Origin: Reyranella sp. CPCC 100927
GTDB taxonomy: Bacteria; Pseudomonadota; Alphaproteobacteria; Reyranellales; Reyranellaceae
Length of the DNA: 64,000 bases
Direction of reading: 5' to 3'
Assembly (NCBI RefSeq): GCF_007859315.1
Contig: NZ_VOHA01000003.1
Location: 558,001-622,000, forward strand
Shown here piece after piece: positions 55,152 to 64,000 of this stretch. Both the position numbers and the translations under genes were made by a program. The notes beneath the pieces were generated by a model. That model was not told the origin of the DNA, made no database searches, and saw only the letters and a program-made list of their open reading frames with translations. How positions within the stretch are numbered: position 1 is the stretch's first letter; each line of letters starts with the position of its first letter.

Positions 55152-56570
55152 TCAGTATGCGTTCTTGCCGCGCAGGACGGTGAACACCGTCATCAGCACG
55201 ATCTTGAGGTCGAGGAACAGCGACCAGTTCTCGATATAGTAGAGGTCGTGATCGACGCGACGCTGGATCTTTTCGATCGTATCGGTTTCGCCCCGCCAGC
55301 CGTTGACCTGCGCCCATCCGGTAAGGCCGGGTTTGACCCGGTGACGGCCGGCGTACTCCGCCACGGCCTCCTCGAACAGGATATTGTCGGCCTTGGTGCC
55401 GATCGTATGCGGACGCGGGCCGACCACCGACATCACGCCCGACAGGACGTTGAAGATCTGCGGCAGTTCGTCGATCGAGGTCCGGCGGATGAAGCGGCCG
55501 ACGCGCGTGACGCGCGGGTCATCCTGTGTCGCCTGGCGCATCGCTGTTTCGCGCGACGCCTCGACGTACATGCTGCGAAACTTCCAGACGTCAATGCGTT
55601 GGTTGTTGAAGCCGTAGCGGGTCTGGCGGAACAGGATCGGGCCCTTGCTGTCGAGCTTCACGGCGAGGGCGGTCAGCAGCATGACCGGCGAGAACGCCAC
55701 CAGCATCAATAGCCCGAGCGTGATGTCCTCGAGCCGCTTGAGCATCAGCTTTTCCGCCGACAGCGGGCGGTCGAAGACGTTCAGGACCGGCACCGAGCCC
55801 AGGTCGCTGTAGGAGCAGTGCGCCAGGCTGAAGCCGATCATGTCGGGCGCCAGCCGGATGTCGATCGGCAGCTCCCACAGCTTCTTCAGCACCTTCATGA
55901 CCCGCAACTCCGCCGCCCAGGGCAGGGCCACGACGATCTGATCCAGCGAATGCTCACGGGCGTAGGCGATCAGGTCGTCAACCGTACCGCGGACAGGGAT
56001 TCCGTCGACGGGGGCGATCGGGCGTACGGCGCGCTCGTCCCAGATGCCGACGATATGCCAGTCGTTGCTGGCCTGCTGGCGCAGATGCTCGATCAGGCGC
56101 CGGCCGTGCGGACCAGCGCCGACCACGGCGAGATTGCGGGTCAGCCGGCCGGTCTCGATCCAACGGCTCAGCAGCGCGAAAACCACGAAGCGAACGGCAA
56201 TGAAGCCGCCCAGGCTCCAGAAATACCAGAGGATGGACCAGCTGCGCGGGAAGTTGTTGGAGACCTTGGCAGCGAACGCTGCCAGCAGCAGAACGGCGAC
56301 GACGCCTGTCCAGCCCAGCGCCACCCGTCCCATCTGGCCGGGAACGTTCGACAGGGTGCGGATCGTATACAGTCCCAGCGCCGCGAAGACGTTGCCGACC
56401 AGCAACGCACTGGCGGCCATGGCCAGCAGATACTGGCTTTCGAACAGCCAGAAATGCTCGGGCTGCCACGCCATGATGGCAATCCACGCCGTCGCCGCTG
56501 GTACCGCCATGTCCATCAGGCGGATCGCCCACAGCAATTTCTTCTCGAGCAGGACCTTCGACCGATCCAT
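55152..56570 (-). CDS. Undecaprenyl-phosphate sugar phosphotransferase, WcaJ/ExoY family (second copy)
   Basis: This 472-residue polyisoprenyl-phosphate hexose-1-phosphate transferase has N-terminal helices (AATAWIAIMAW, LLAMAASALLVGNVFAALG, LLLAAFAAKV), a central NAD-binding-like unit (LAVVGAGPHGRRLIEHL) and the C-terminal catalytic domain with LDSKGPILFRQTRYGFNNQ, WKFRSMYV, RRTSIDELPQIFNVLSG, VGPRPHT and GLTGWAQVNGWRGET. It is clearly divergent from the first copy at 13598. It lies 99 bases upstream of the GT4 gene and is the first gene of the minus-strand group. Confidence 0.93.
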   Translation of the reverse strand: MDRSKVLLEKKLLWAIRLMDMAVPAATAWIAIMAWQPEHFWLFESQYLLAMAASALLVGNVFAALGLYTIRTLSNVPGQMGRVALGWTGVVAVLLLAAFAAKVSNNFPRSWSILWYFWSLGGFIAVRFVVFALLSRWIETGRLTRNLAVVGAGPHGRRLIEHLRQQASNDWHIVGIWDERAVRPIAPVDGIPVRGTVDDLIAYAREHSLDQIVVALPWAAELRVMKVLKKLWELPIDIRLAPDMIGFSLAHCSYSDLGSVPVLNVFDRPLSAEKLMLKRLEDITLGLLMLVAFSPVMLLTALAVKLDSKGPILFRQTRYGFNNQRIDVWKFRSMYVEASRETAMRQATQDDPRVTRVGRFIRRTSIDELPQIFNVLSGVMSVVGPRPHTIGTKADNILFEEAVAEYAGRHRVKPGLTGWAQVNGWRGETDTIEKIQRRVDHDLYYIENWSLFLDLKIVLMTVFTVLRGKNAY

Positions 56571-56890
56571 GGCGATTTTTCCAAAACGCGAGCATCACCA
56601 TCCCACTGCCGCTCGGCAGCCGGAGACAACAAGCTCGCGACCATCGTCAACCCCTCCTGCAATATACCGGCGGGGGCGGTGGCCGTCAAATGACCAAGGC
56701 TGAAGTTACATATCAAGTTTCCATTTTTATGATTTAAAATCATATGATTAACGACATTCATGGAGTAATTGCATAAACTTAGTATTCAAAGCTTTTACGC
56801 AAAAATCAGCGTGAACACTTGATCAGAAGCAGTTTGCGCAAACCCTGTGACACTTTCCGTGCTATGCCCCTGGGGCCAGGACGAACGCGG
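56571..56890. promoter_or_regulatory. AT-rich divergent promoter region
   Basis: About 320 bases separate the second WcaJ-type gene from the glycosyltransferase gene on the other strand. The part from 56700 to 56815 is strongly AT-rich in an otherwise GC-rich window and contains two overlapping palindromes. It looks like a regulated divergent promoter. Confidence 0.6.
56729..56749. promoter_or_regulatory. Overlapping AT-rich palindromes (three half-sites)
   Basis: ATGATTTAAAATCAT (56729-56743; 7-bp perfect arms around one base) overlaps AATCATATGATT (56738-56749; perfect 12-bp palindrome). Together they give three half-sites of the type ATGATT/AATCAT within 21 bases. This layout suits cooperative binding by a regulator between the divergent EPS genes. 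The regulator is unknown; MucR/Ros-type or other AT-binding proteins are possibilities. Confidence 0.55.
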
Positions 56891-57676
56891 ATGCTGGACC
56901 AGATCACCCCTGTCATTCTCACCTATAACGAGGCCCCCAATATCGGTCGCAACCTGGAGCGGCTGGCGTGGGCGCGCGAGGTCGTCGTCGTTGACAGCGG
57001 CAGCGAGGACGATACCGCAGCCATCGTCGGGCGGTTCCCCAATGCGCGGCTGGTCGTCCGTCCGTTTGACAGTCACGGCCAGCAGTGGACCTTTGCCGTC
57101 CAGCAGACCGGGATCGAGACGCCCTGGGTCCTGCGGCTGGACGCCGACTACATTGTACCTGATGGCACCATCGCGGAGATCGCGCGCCTGGCGCCAGGGC
57201 CGGATATGGGCGGTTATCGCGTGATCTTTGACTACTGTATCGACGGCCGGCGCCTGCGTGGCTCGCTCTATCCCAGCCAGCCGATCCTGTTCCGTCGCGA
57301 CAGCGTGCAATTCGTACAGGACGGCCACACCGAAAAGGCGCTGGTGAGCCGCGCGGTGGGCGTGCTGACAGGCCATGTCGACCATGACGACCGCAAACGT
57401 CTGGATCGCTGGCTGGTATCGCAGTTCCGCTACCAGAGCCGCGAAGTCGACAAGCTCACCACCACACCGTGGGCCCAGCTCACCTGGGGTGATCGCGTGC
57501 GGCTGACCCGCGTGTTGGGACCACCCCTGGTCCTGCTTTATTGCCTTTTCGGCCGTGGCCTCATTCTCGATGGCTGGGCTGGCTGGTATTATGCCTTCCA
57601 GCGCATGACGGCCGACCTGATCCTTTCCATGCTCCTGATCCAGCGCGACCTTGCAGGCGGCGCGACCAAATCCTAG
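56891..57676 (+). CDS. Glycosyltransferase, family 2
   Basis: This 261-residue inverting glycosyltransferase of the GT-A fold has ILTYNEAPNIGRNLERLAW at the N-terminus, VVVDSGSEDDT, the DXD-like metal site LRLDADYIVPD, and a C-terminal hydrophobic region (LVLLYCLFGRGLILDG). It may be membrane-associated. ATG 56891 is used because the GT2 fold starts there; the frame is open to 56819. It lies ten bases before the carbamoyltransferase, making a two-gene operon. Confidence 0.88.
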   Translation: MLDQITPVILTYNEAPNIGRNLERLAWAREVVVVDSGSEDDTAAIVGRFPNARLVVRPFDSHGQQWTFAVQQTGIETPWVLRLDADYIVPDGTIAEIARLAPGPDMGGYRVIFDYCIDGRRLRGSLYPSQPILFRRDSVQFVQDGHTEKALVSRAVGVLTGHVDHDDRKRLDRWLVSQFRYQSREVDKLTTTPWAQLTWGDRVRLTRVLGPPLVLLYCLFGRGLILDGWAGWYYAFQRMTADLILSMLLIQRDLAGGATKS

Positions 57677-57686
57677 TGCACCCAGC

Positions 57687-59447
57687 ATGACCTATATTCT
57701 CGGCCTCAATGCCTTTCATGCCGATTCGGCCGCTTGCCTGGTCAAGGACGGCGAACTCATTGCCGCGGCGGAGGAAGAACGCTTCCGCCGCATCAAGCAC
57801 TGGGGCGGCTTTCCCAGCGAGGCGATTCGCTACTGCCTGAAGGAAGCCGGCATCGGGCTCGATGCGGTGGGGCATGTCGCCATCAACCGCGACAGCCGTG
57901 CCAGCCTGTGGCGCAAGGTGGCGTACGTCGTGGCCCGCCGTCCCAGCCTGGACATGGTGATGAGCCGCGTGCGCAACCGCCAGCAGTGGGGCGATCTGAA
58001 GGCCCAGCTCGCCGGCGCTCTGCCGGAGATGACCTTCAAGGGCGAATTCCACCAGGTCGAACACCACCTCTGCCATCTGGCGTCGGCCTTCCTGGTCTCG
58101 CCGTACGATAAGGCCGTGGCGGTGTCGGTCGACGGCTTCGGGGATTTCGCCAGCGCCTCGTGGGGCGTCGGCGAGGGCAACCGGCTCACCATCGATGGCC
58201 GGGTTCATTTCCCGCATTCCCTGGGGATCTTCTACGAAGGCATCACGCAGTTCATCGGCTTTCCGCACTACGGCGACGAGTACAAGGTCATGGGCCTGGC
58301 CCCCTACGGCGAGCCGGCCTACGCCAAAGAGATGGAACAGCTGGTCCATCTGAAGAATGACGGCAGCTTCGCGCTCAACCTGCGCTACTACACGCACGCC
58401 AAGGAGGGCTCGAAGTACGAGGTCCGCGACGGCATGCCGTCGGGCGGCCGCATCTGGTCGCCGGCAATGGCCGAGTTGCTGGGACCGGCGCGCGGCAAGG
58501 ACGATGCACTGGAGCAACGCCACAAGGATCTCGCGCGCTCGGCGCAGGGCATGTACGAGAATGCCTTCTTCAATCTGTTGGGCGCGCTGCACCGCAAGTA
58601 CGGCCTGGACACCGTCGTGTTGTCCGGCGGCTGTGCCTACAACTCGGTAGCCAACGGCAAGATCTACGAACGTTCGCCGTTCAAGCACTGCTACATCCAG
58701 TCGGCCGGTGGCGATGCCGGCGGTGCCATCGGCGCTGCCTTCCAGGTCTGGCACACCTTGCCCGAAGGCAGCAGCGCCAAGCGCAGCTTCGTGATGGACC
58801 ACGCCTATTGGGGGCCGTGGGCGACGGCGGACGAGATCGCCGCCGCCATCGCCGCGCGCCAGGCCGATATCGACGCCGCCAACTGTGTCGTCGAGGCGAT
58901 CGCGGACGAAGGCGAGCTCTGCCGGCGCACGGCTACGGCCATCGCCGAAGGCAAGGTGATCGGCTGGTTCCAGGGACGGCTGGAGTGGGGGCCCCGCGCG
59001 CTCGGCAACCGCTCGATCCTGGCCGATCCGCGGCGCGCCGACATGAAGGATATCCTGAACCTCAAGATCAAGCGCCGCGAGTCGTTCCGTCCCTTCGCGC
59101 CGTCGATCCTGCGCGAGGCGGTGCCCGACTGGTTCGAGACCGACGACGATGTGCCGTTCATGATGCAGGTCTTTCGCATCCGGCCGGCGCGCCGTGCCTC
59201 GATCCCGGCGGTGACGCACGTCGACGGCTCGGGCCGCCTGCAGACCGTGACGACCAAGGGCAATGCCCGCTATCACCGGCTGATCGCGGCGTTCGGCGAT
59301 CTCACCGGCGTGCCCATCGTGCTCAACACCAGTTTCAACGAGAACGAGCCCGTGGTCTGCAAGCCGGAGGAGGCACTGGACTGCTTCCTGCGCACCAAGA
59401 TGGACGTGCTGGTGCTGGGCGACACCATGATCACGCGCCGCGACTGA
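57687..59447 (+). CDS. Carbamoyltransferase, NodU/CmcH family
   Basis: This 586-residue enzyme transfers a carbamoyl group from carbamoyl phosphate to a hydroxyl on a sugar or antibiotic via carbamoyl-AMP. The Kae1-like domain has LGLNAFHADSAACLV, the metal pair in EHHLCHLASAF, VSVDGFGDFAS and LSGGCAYNSVANG. The C-terminal YrdC-like carbamoyltransferase domain carries GWFQGRLEWGPRALGNRSIL and LNTSFNENEPVV. Family members in rhizobia modify Nod factor. A likely target here is the polysaccharide, given the neighbouring glycosyltransferase. ATG 57687 is chosen for the family start. Confidence 0.93.
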   Translation: MTYILGLNAFHADSAACLVKDGELIAAAEEERFRRIKHWGGFPSEAIRYCLKEAGIGLDAVGHVAINRDSRASLWRKVAYVVARRPSLDMVMSRVRNRQQWGDLKAQLAGALPEMTFKGEFHQVEHHLCHLASAFLVSPYDKAVAVSVDGFGDFASASWGVGEGNRLTIDGRVHFPHSLGIFYEGITQFIGFPHYGDEYKVMGLAPYGEPAYAKEMEQLVHLKNDGSFALNLRYYTHAKEGSKYEVRDGMPSGGRIWSPAMAELLGPARGKDDALEQRHKDLARSAQGMYENAFFNLLGALHRKYGLDTVVLSGGCAYNSVANGKIYERSPFKHCYIQSAGGDAGGAIGAAFQVWHTLPEGSSAKRSFVMDHAYWGPWATADEIAAAIAARQADIDAANCVVEAIADEGELCRRTATAIAEGKVIGWFQGRLEWGPRALGNRSILADPRRADMKDILNLKIKRRESFRPFAPSILREAVPDWFETDDDVPFMMQVFRIRPARRASIPAVTHVDGSGRLQTVTTKGNARYHRLIAAFGDLTGVPIVLNTSFNENEPVVCKPEEALDCFLRTKMDVLVLGDTMITRRD

Positions 59448-59451
59448 TTGG

Positions 59452-59558
59452 TTTTGGGCCGCGTGCATCCACGCGCGCCTCGGCGTGTCAGCACGCACAA
59501 TCTTTCGCGCTTCGCGTCATTGTGCGCGCGTGCGCGCGTGGACGCGCGCGATCCAAAA
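59452..59558. repeat. GC-rich inverted repeat after carbamoyltransferase
   Basis: Imperfect 27-base arms (59452-59478 and 59532-59558; 23 of 27 match) end in TTTT and AAAA. The inner part has GCACAA/TTGTGC. The element lies between the carbamoyltransferase stop and the DUF502 gene and probably acts as a terminator for that operon. Confidence 0.65.
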
Positions 59559-59636
59559 AAGCCTTGGTGCTCCCGCGCATACCCCGTGATCCTCAGGTAG
59601 TGTTGCGCCAGGCGCACGCTTCGCTGGGGGTGGCTC

Positions 59637-60293
59637 ATGGGTCGGTTTCTGTCCAATCAGCTTCGCATCCTGCTGGCCGGCCTGTTGGCCATCTTGCCAC
59701 TGGTGCTCACCATCGGCGGCACGGTGTGGGTCGGTGCCTTGCTGTTCGAATGGGCAGGACCAGGAAGCGCCTTCGGCGGCGTCCTGGCCCGGATCGGCCT
59801 CGCCTTCGTGCCCAGTCCGATCGCGGCCTATCTGATCGGCTTCACGGTGATCGTGCTGTTCCTCTATGCGTTCGGCTTGCTGGTCAGCTCCCAAGTCAAA
59901 AGCGGAGTCGTTGCCTTCATCGGACGAATCATGGAGCGCGCGCCTGTGATCGGCGCCGTCTATAGCCTGGTCAGCCGTTTCCTGGGCGCGTTCGGCAAGC
60001 AGGGAACCGCCGATACCAGCGCCATGGCGCCCGTGTGGTGCTACTTCGGCGGACCGGGTGGCGTGGCGGTGCTGGCGTTGCTGTCGGCGCCCGAGGCGGT
60101 CGATCTCGGCGGTCGGTCCTACCTTGCCGTGCTGGTACCCACCGCGCCGGTACCCATCGGCGGCGGCTTGCTGTTCGTGCCGTCCGAATGGGTGGTGCCG
60201 GCGACGGTCGGTGCCGAGGCACTGACCAGCATCTATGTGTCGATGGGCATGACGGCACCGCAGTTCCTGGCCGGTCGTCCTGCCACCACCTGA
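59637..60293 (+). CDS. DUF502 family membrane protein
   Basis: This 218-residue integral membrane protein starts with LLAGLLAILPLVLTIGGTVWV and has a second helix in LIGFTVIVLFLYAFGLL. The IPVIGAVYS-like APVIGAVYSLVS segment is typical of the family, followed by a soluble C-terminal domain. The family is widespread in Alphaproteobacteria and its function is unknown. ATG 59637 follows a GGGGGTGG stretch. Confidence 0.88.
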   Translation: MGRFLSNQLRILLAGLLAILPLVLTIGGTVWVGALLFEWAGPGSAFGGVLARIGLAFVPSPIAAYLIGFTVIVLFLYAFGLLVSSQVKSGVVAFIGRIMERAPVIGAVYSLVSRFLGAFGKQGTADTSAMAPVWCYFGGPGGVAVLALLSAPEAVDLGGRSYLAVLVPTAPVPIGGGLLFVPSEWVVPATVGAEALTSIYVSMGMTAPQFLAGRPATT

Positions 60294-60315
60294 CTCGCAG
60301 CGAGGGTTCATCGCC

Positions 60316-60657
60316 ATGACCGACTTTCCGACATGCCTGTTCATCGTCACCGTCGAGGTCGACGCCGAGATCGAAGCGGACTGGAACCACTGGTACGACA
60401 CGGTTCATCTGCCTGACGCCCTGGCCTGTCCGGGCGTGCTGCGTGGCCGGCGTTACGTGTCGGCGGGCGACGGAAGCGAACTGGATCGTGGCGCCGGCCG
60501 GACGGTGGCACGCAAGGTCTACACCACGGTCTATGAACTGTCCGGGCCCGAGGCGCTGCAGACGCCGGCGTTCCAGGCAATGCGCGGCTGGTACCAGTTC
60601 GCACCGCGCGTCGTGTCGCGCTCGCAGGTCTTCACGGCAGTGCCGCCGGCACAGTAG
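60316..60657 (+). CDS. Small dimeric alpha/beta-barrel-like protein
   Basis: This 113-residue soluble protein has LFIVTVEVDAEIEADWNHWYDTVHLPDAL, then RRYVSAGDG and KVYTTVYEL, a ferredoxin-like barrel pattern of the EthD/DUF4286 type. A WxxWYxxxHxP stretch is notable. Such proteins act as small monooxygenases, isomerases or binding proteins. The start ATG 60316 follows GAGGG. No operon partner except DUF502, 22 bases upstream. Confidence 0.7.
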   Translation: MTDFPTCLFIVTVEVDAEIEADWNHWYDTVHLPDALACPGVLRGRRYVSAGDGSELDRGAGRTVARKVYTTVYELSGPEALQTPAFQAMRGWYQFAPRVVSRSQVFTAVPPAQ

Positions 60658-60746
60658 AACCTCACGGCAGTTTTATCGCCGGCGATGGTACCGCGTCACT
60701 ATATGGGTCGGCCGGTATGACACCGGCAGAACGGACAAGACAAACC

Positions 60747-61028
60747 ATGAGTATCATCACGCCCATCGCCCTTGCGCTCGCGGTCGTCACCGCCCCGGCC
60801 TGGGCCCAGGCACCGAACCCGGCAGCGCCGCCCGCCGATCTGGCACGGTGTGAAAACCTTCACGCACTCTTCACGCGCTACAGCAACACCGGCGGCGAGA
60901 GTCGCTCGGGCAGCGCGTTCGATGGGATCGAGGCCAACAAGGCGTTGGCGAATTGCCGCCGCGGCAACACACAAGCCGGCATCCCGGTATTGGAGCGCCT
61001 GCTGCGCTCGCAGGGTTTCAAGGTCTGA
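60747..61028 (+). CDS. Small secreted protein with two Cys
   Basis: This 93-residue protein has a signal peptide (MSIITPIALALAVVTAPAWA, cleavage after AWAQA). The mature part has ARCENLHALFTRYSN, NKALANCRRGNTQAGIPVLE and LLRSQGFKV. Two Cys residues could form a disulfide. It resembles the next gene's product in pattern, suggesting related proteins. ATG 60747 is chosen because the signal peptide starts there; a longer start at 60717 is possible. Confidence 0.65.
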   Translation: MSIITPIALALAVVTAPAWAQAPNPAAPPADLARCENLHALFTRYSNTGGESRSGSAFDGIEANKALANCRRGNTQAGIPVLERLLRSQGFKV

Positions 61029-61297
61029 ACGCCGCGCGTCACCCGGAACGCCGCGACACTTTGGTCACTGAGTTTCTCTCCCGCCGCCCGCGACAAATCT
61101 CATGAGCGGGACCGTTGCAGCACGGTTTCAGCAAACAAATATGGGCGGCGATCCGCCGTGAGACGCTGCGTCTTCCATGTGCAACCTCATCGCAAGGCAA
61201 GCGTCGCAAATCAGCGACGAAACCGCGCGGTGCATTGCAGCACCTGACCCAGGCGCACACATCGGCGGCAATGGTGTCCCGGTTTTGTGAGGCGTTT

Positions 61298-61621
61298 ATG
61301 TACCGTCATTTAGGTGTCATGGCGTTTGGCGCGGCGATGGGGCTGGCGGGTTTGACTGCACCGCCTGTGGTGGCGCAGGACGCGGCCGTACAATCCGACG
61401 ACAGGGCGTACTGCAACAGCCTCTCCCGCAGGTACCTGCGGTATATGCCGGAGCGCTCCTATGGCTCGAGCATGGGGTCCAGTCCCAGTACGGAAGTCAG
61501 TGTGGCGTTGACGATGTGCAATGATGGTCGCGCCGCCCAGGCCATCCCAGTGATCGAGAAAGCGCTACGCGCCAACGGACTTGCCGTGCCGGAACGGTCG
61601 ATTGGAACACGCGGTCAGTAG
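61298..61621 (+). CDS. Small secreted protein, paralog of preceding gene
   Basis: This 107-residue protein has a signal peptide (MYRHLGVMAFGAAMGLAG, cleavage after VVAQDA). The mature part carries AYCNSLSRRYLRYM, ALTMCNDGRAAQAIPVIEKALRANGLAVP. The C...L...YxRY / ALxxCxxG...IPVxExxLRxxG pattern is shared with 60747-61028. ATG 61298 follows GAGGCG; the upstream extension to 61115 has no signal-like start. Function unknown. Confidence 0.68.
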   Translation: MYRHLGVMAFGAAMGLAGLTAPPVVAQDAAVQSDDRAYCNSLSRRYLRYMPERSYGSSMGSSPSTEVSVALTMCNDGRAAQAIPVIEKALRANGLAVPERSIGTRGQ

Positions 61622-61745
61622 TACAAGTCAGCGACGGGCAAACCAGCCATGAGACGGCGAAGCTCGTCGCCGTGACCTGCTTGGCGTAGAGTCCGGGCGC
61701 GTCACATGCGCAAGCATGCGGCGCGCCCGTTTCTGCGGAGTTTCC

Positions 61746-62963
61746 ATGTCGGTCGCAGTGTCCCCGTCGGTCGGGCGCGATGCCCGCGTCATCAGCGTTA
61801 TCGGCATTGCCCATGGGCTCAGCCACTTCTACCAGCTGGCGCTCGCCACCCTGCTGATCGTCGTGATGCCGGACTTCGGTATGACCTATGCCGAGGTCGG
61901 GATTCTCGGTGCGATCTACTACGGCATCTCCGGCGTGGCGCAGACCATGGCCGGCTTCGCGGTCGACCGCTTCGGTGCGCGCCCGGCGCTGGCCTTCGGC
62001 CTGCTGGCCGCGGCCGCCGCCTTCGCGCTGATCGCGGGCCTCGCCACGAGCTTCTGGACGCTGGTGCCCATGGTGGCGCTGGCCGGTATCGGCAACTGCG
62101 TCTTTCATCCCGCCGACTTCGCGATCCTGAATGCCTCGGTGCACGTCAACCGCCTGGGCCGCGCCTATAGCGCGCACGGGCTGGGCGGTACCCTGGGCTG
62201 GGTGCCGGCGGCACCGGTGATCTATTTCCTGGCGCATGCCTGGGGCTGGCAGGCCGCGGCGCTGATCTCGGCCGCCGCCGGCGTGCTGGTAGCCGCGATC
62301 GTGGCGGGGCAGGGCAGCGTCATGGTCGATCACCGCGTGGCCCGCGTCAGTACGCAGAAGAGCTCGGTGCGCGGCGAGGTGTCCTCGCTGCTGACGGCGC
62401 CGATTCTGATCTGCATGCTCTATTTCGCCTTCATCGCCATCACGGTGGTCGGTATCCAGCAGTTTGCCGTGCCGGCGCTGCGCGAGATGTTCCCGATCGG
62501 ACTGGAGGCCGCGGCGGCGGCGCTGACGGCGTTGTTGATCGGTTCGGCGGTCGGCGTCGTGATCGGCGGCTGGATTGCCGATCGGGCAACGCGCCATGAC
62601 ACGATCGCGGCGGTCGGCCTGTTCATTGCCGGCGCGCTCACGGCACTGATCGCCACCGGCGGCGTGCCGACGTGGCTGGTGCTGCCGCTGATGGCATTGA
62701 GCGGCGTTGCCAGTGGGATGACCGGCCCATCGCGCGACATGATCGTGCGCGGTGCCACCCCGCCGGGCGCGTCGGGCAAGGTATTCGGCTTCGTCTACTC
62801 CGGCCTGGATATCGGCTCGATGGTCGGGCCGCCGGTGTTCGGTTGGCTGATGGACCACCACCTGCCGCACGCCATCTTCTGGGGCGCGTTTGCGATCTAT
62901 ATGTTGAATGTGCTGACGGTGCTGCAGATCCGTCGCTTCGCCCGCGTACCCGCCGCAGCGTAG
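61746..62963 (+). CDS. MFS transporter
   Basis: This 405-residue major facilitator protein has about twelve transmembrane segments, beginning IGIAHGLSHFYQLALATLLIVVMP. The loop 2-3 motif GFAVDRFGARPAL is the family signature, and IADRATRHDT is its second-half counterpart. The direction (import or export) and substrate are unknown. ATG 61746 follows GCGGAG; an earlier start at 61716 is less likely. Confidence 0.9.
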   Translation: MSVAVSPSVGRDARVISVIGIAHGLSHFYQLALATLLIVVMPDFGMTYAEVGILGAIYYGISGVAQTMAGFAVDRFGARPALAFGLLAAAAAFALIAGLATSFWTLVPMVALAGIGNCVFHPADFAILNASVHVNRLGRAYSAHGLGGTLGWVPAAPVIYFLAHAWGWQAAALISAAAGVLVAAIVAGQGSVMVDHRVARVSTQKSSVRGEVSSLLTAPILICMLYFAFIAITVVGIQQFAVPALREMFPIGLEAAAAALTALLIGSAVGVVIGGWIADRATRHDTIAAVGLFIAGALTALIATGGVPTWLVLPLMALSGVASGMTGPSRDMIVRGATPPGASGKVFGFVYSGLDIGSMVGPPVFGWLMDHHLPHAIFWGAFAIYMLNVLTVLQIRRFARVPAAA

Positions 62964-63002
62964 CGGTCTACAATCCGACCGCGCGAAGGGTGGCCATCGG
63001 CG

Positions 63003-64000
<998 letters not shown>

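Overview
The window is about 64 kb of high-G+C DNA with tightly packed genes, short overlaps (ATGA, TGATG) and long antisense open frames. Its gene families are typical of Alphaproteobacteria: a ChvI/ChvG-like two-component pair, an SmpA/OmlA-like lipoprotein, many CaiB-type CoA transferases, an acyl-CoA dehydrogenase, and a DUF502 membrane protein. Intergenic GC-rich palindromic repeats recur through the window. A free-living soil or rhizosphere alphaproteobacterium fits. The genus cannot be fixed from the sequence alone, and no RNA gene was seen.

Layout. 1-2747: a divergent catabolic pair, a 2Fe-2S/FAD oxidoreductase running off the left edge and an enolase-superfamily dehydratase, possibly for hydroxyproline-type substrates. 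3451-6212: a lipoprotein, a response regulator and a sensor kinase. 6363-26070: the first exopolysaccharide (EPS) cluster. It holds ManC, a GumB-like export protein, a GumC/Wzc-like co-polymerase with tyrosine kinase, glycosyltransferases, a WcaJ-like initiating transferase, a Wzy-like polymerase, a large secreted glycoside hydrolase, and Fcl plus GMD for GDP-L-fucose. 26146-44302: mostly small-molecule and acyl-CoA metabolism. Embedded here is a PAAR-zincin protein, probably a type VI secretion effector, with a small downstream protein that may be its immunity factor. 44474-59447: a second, scattered polysaccharide region with a PPP-type phosphatase, UDP-xylose synthase, a second ManC, a plant-like GDP-mannose 3,5-epimerase, a second WcaJ-type transferase, glycosyltransferases and a NodU/CmcH-type carbamoyltransferase. 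A block of CoA-transferase, nitronate monooxygenase and VOC genes (46406-51012) interrupts it. 59637-64000: a DUF502 protein, small secreted proteins, an MFS transporter and an oligopeptide-type ABC ATPase running off the right edge.

How it works together. The two ManC proteins supply GDP-mannose. GMD/Fcl would turn it into GDP-L-fucose and the epimerase into GDP-L-galactose, while Uxs would supply UDP-xylose. Two different initiating transferases imply two undecaprenyl-linked glycans, or one glycan with alternative primers. Wzy-like, GumB-like and GumC-like proteins would polymerise and export the product, and the secreted glycanase would trim it. The carbamoyltransferase may decorate a sugar. 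No Wzx flippase is visible in the window.

The most unusual items are the PAAR-zincin/downstream-gene pair, the GDP-mannose 3,5-epimerase, a CaiB-family pair in which one member lacks the usual Asp, overlapping AT-rich palindromes upstream of the second transferase, a nested palindromic element with long terminal inverted repeats, and a dispersed pair of related small secreted proteins.
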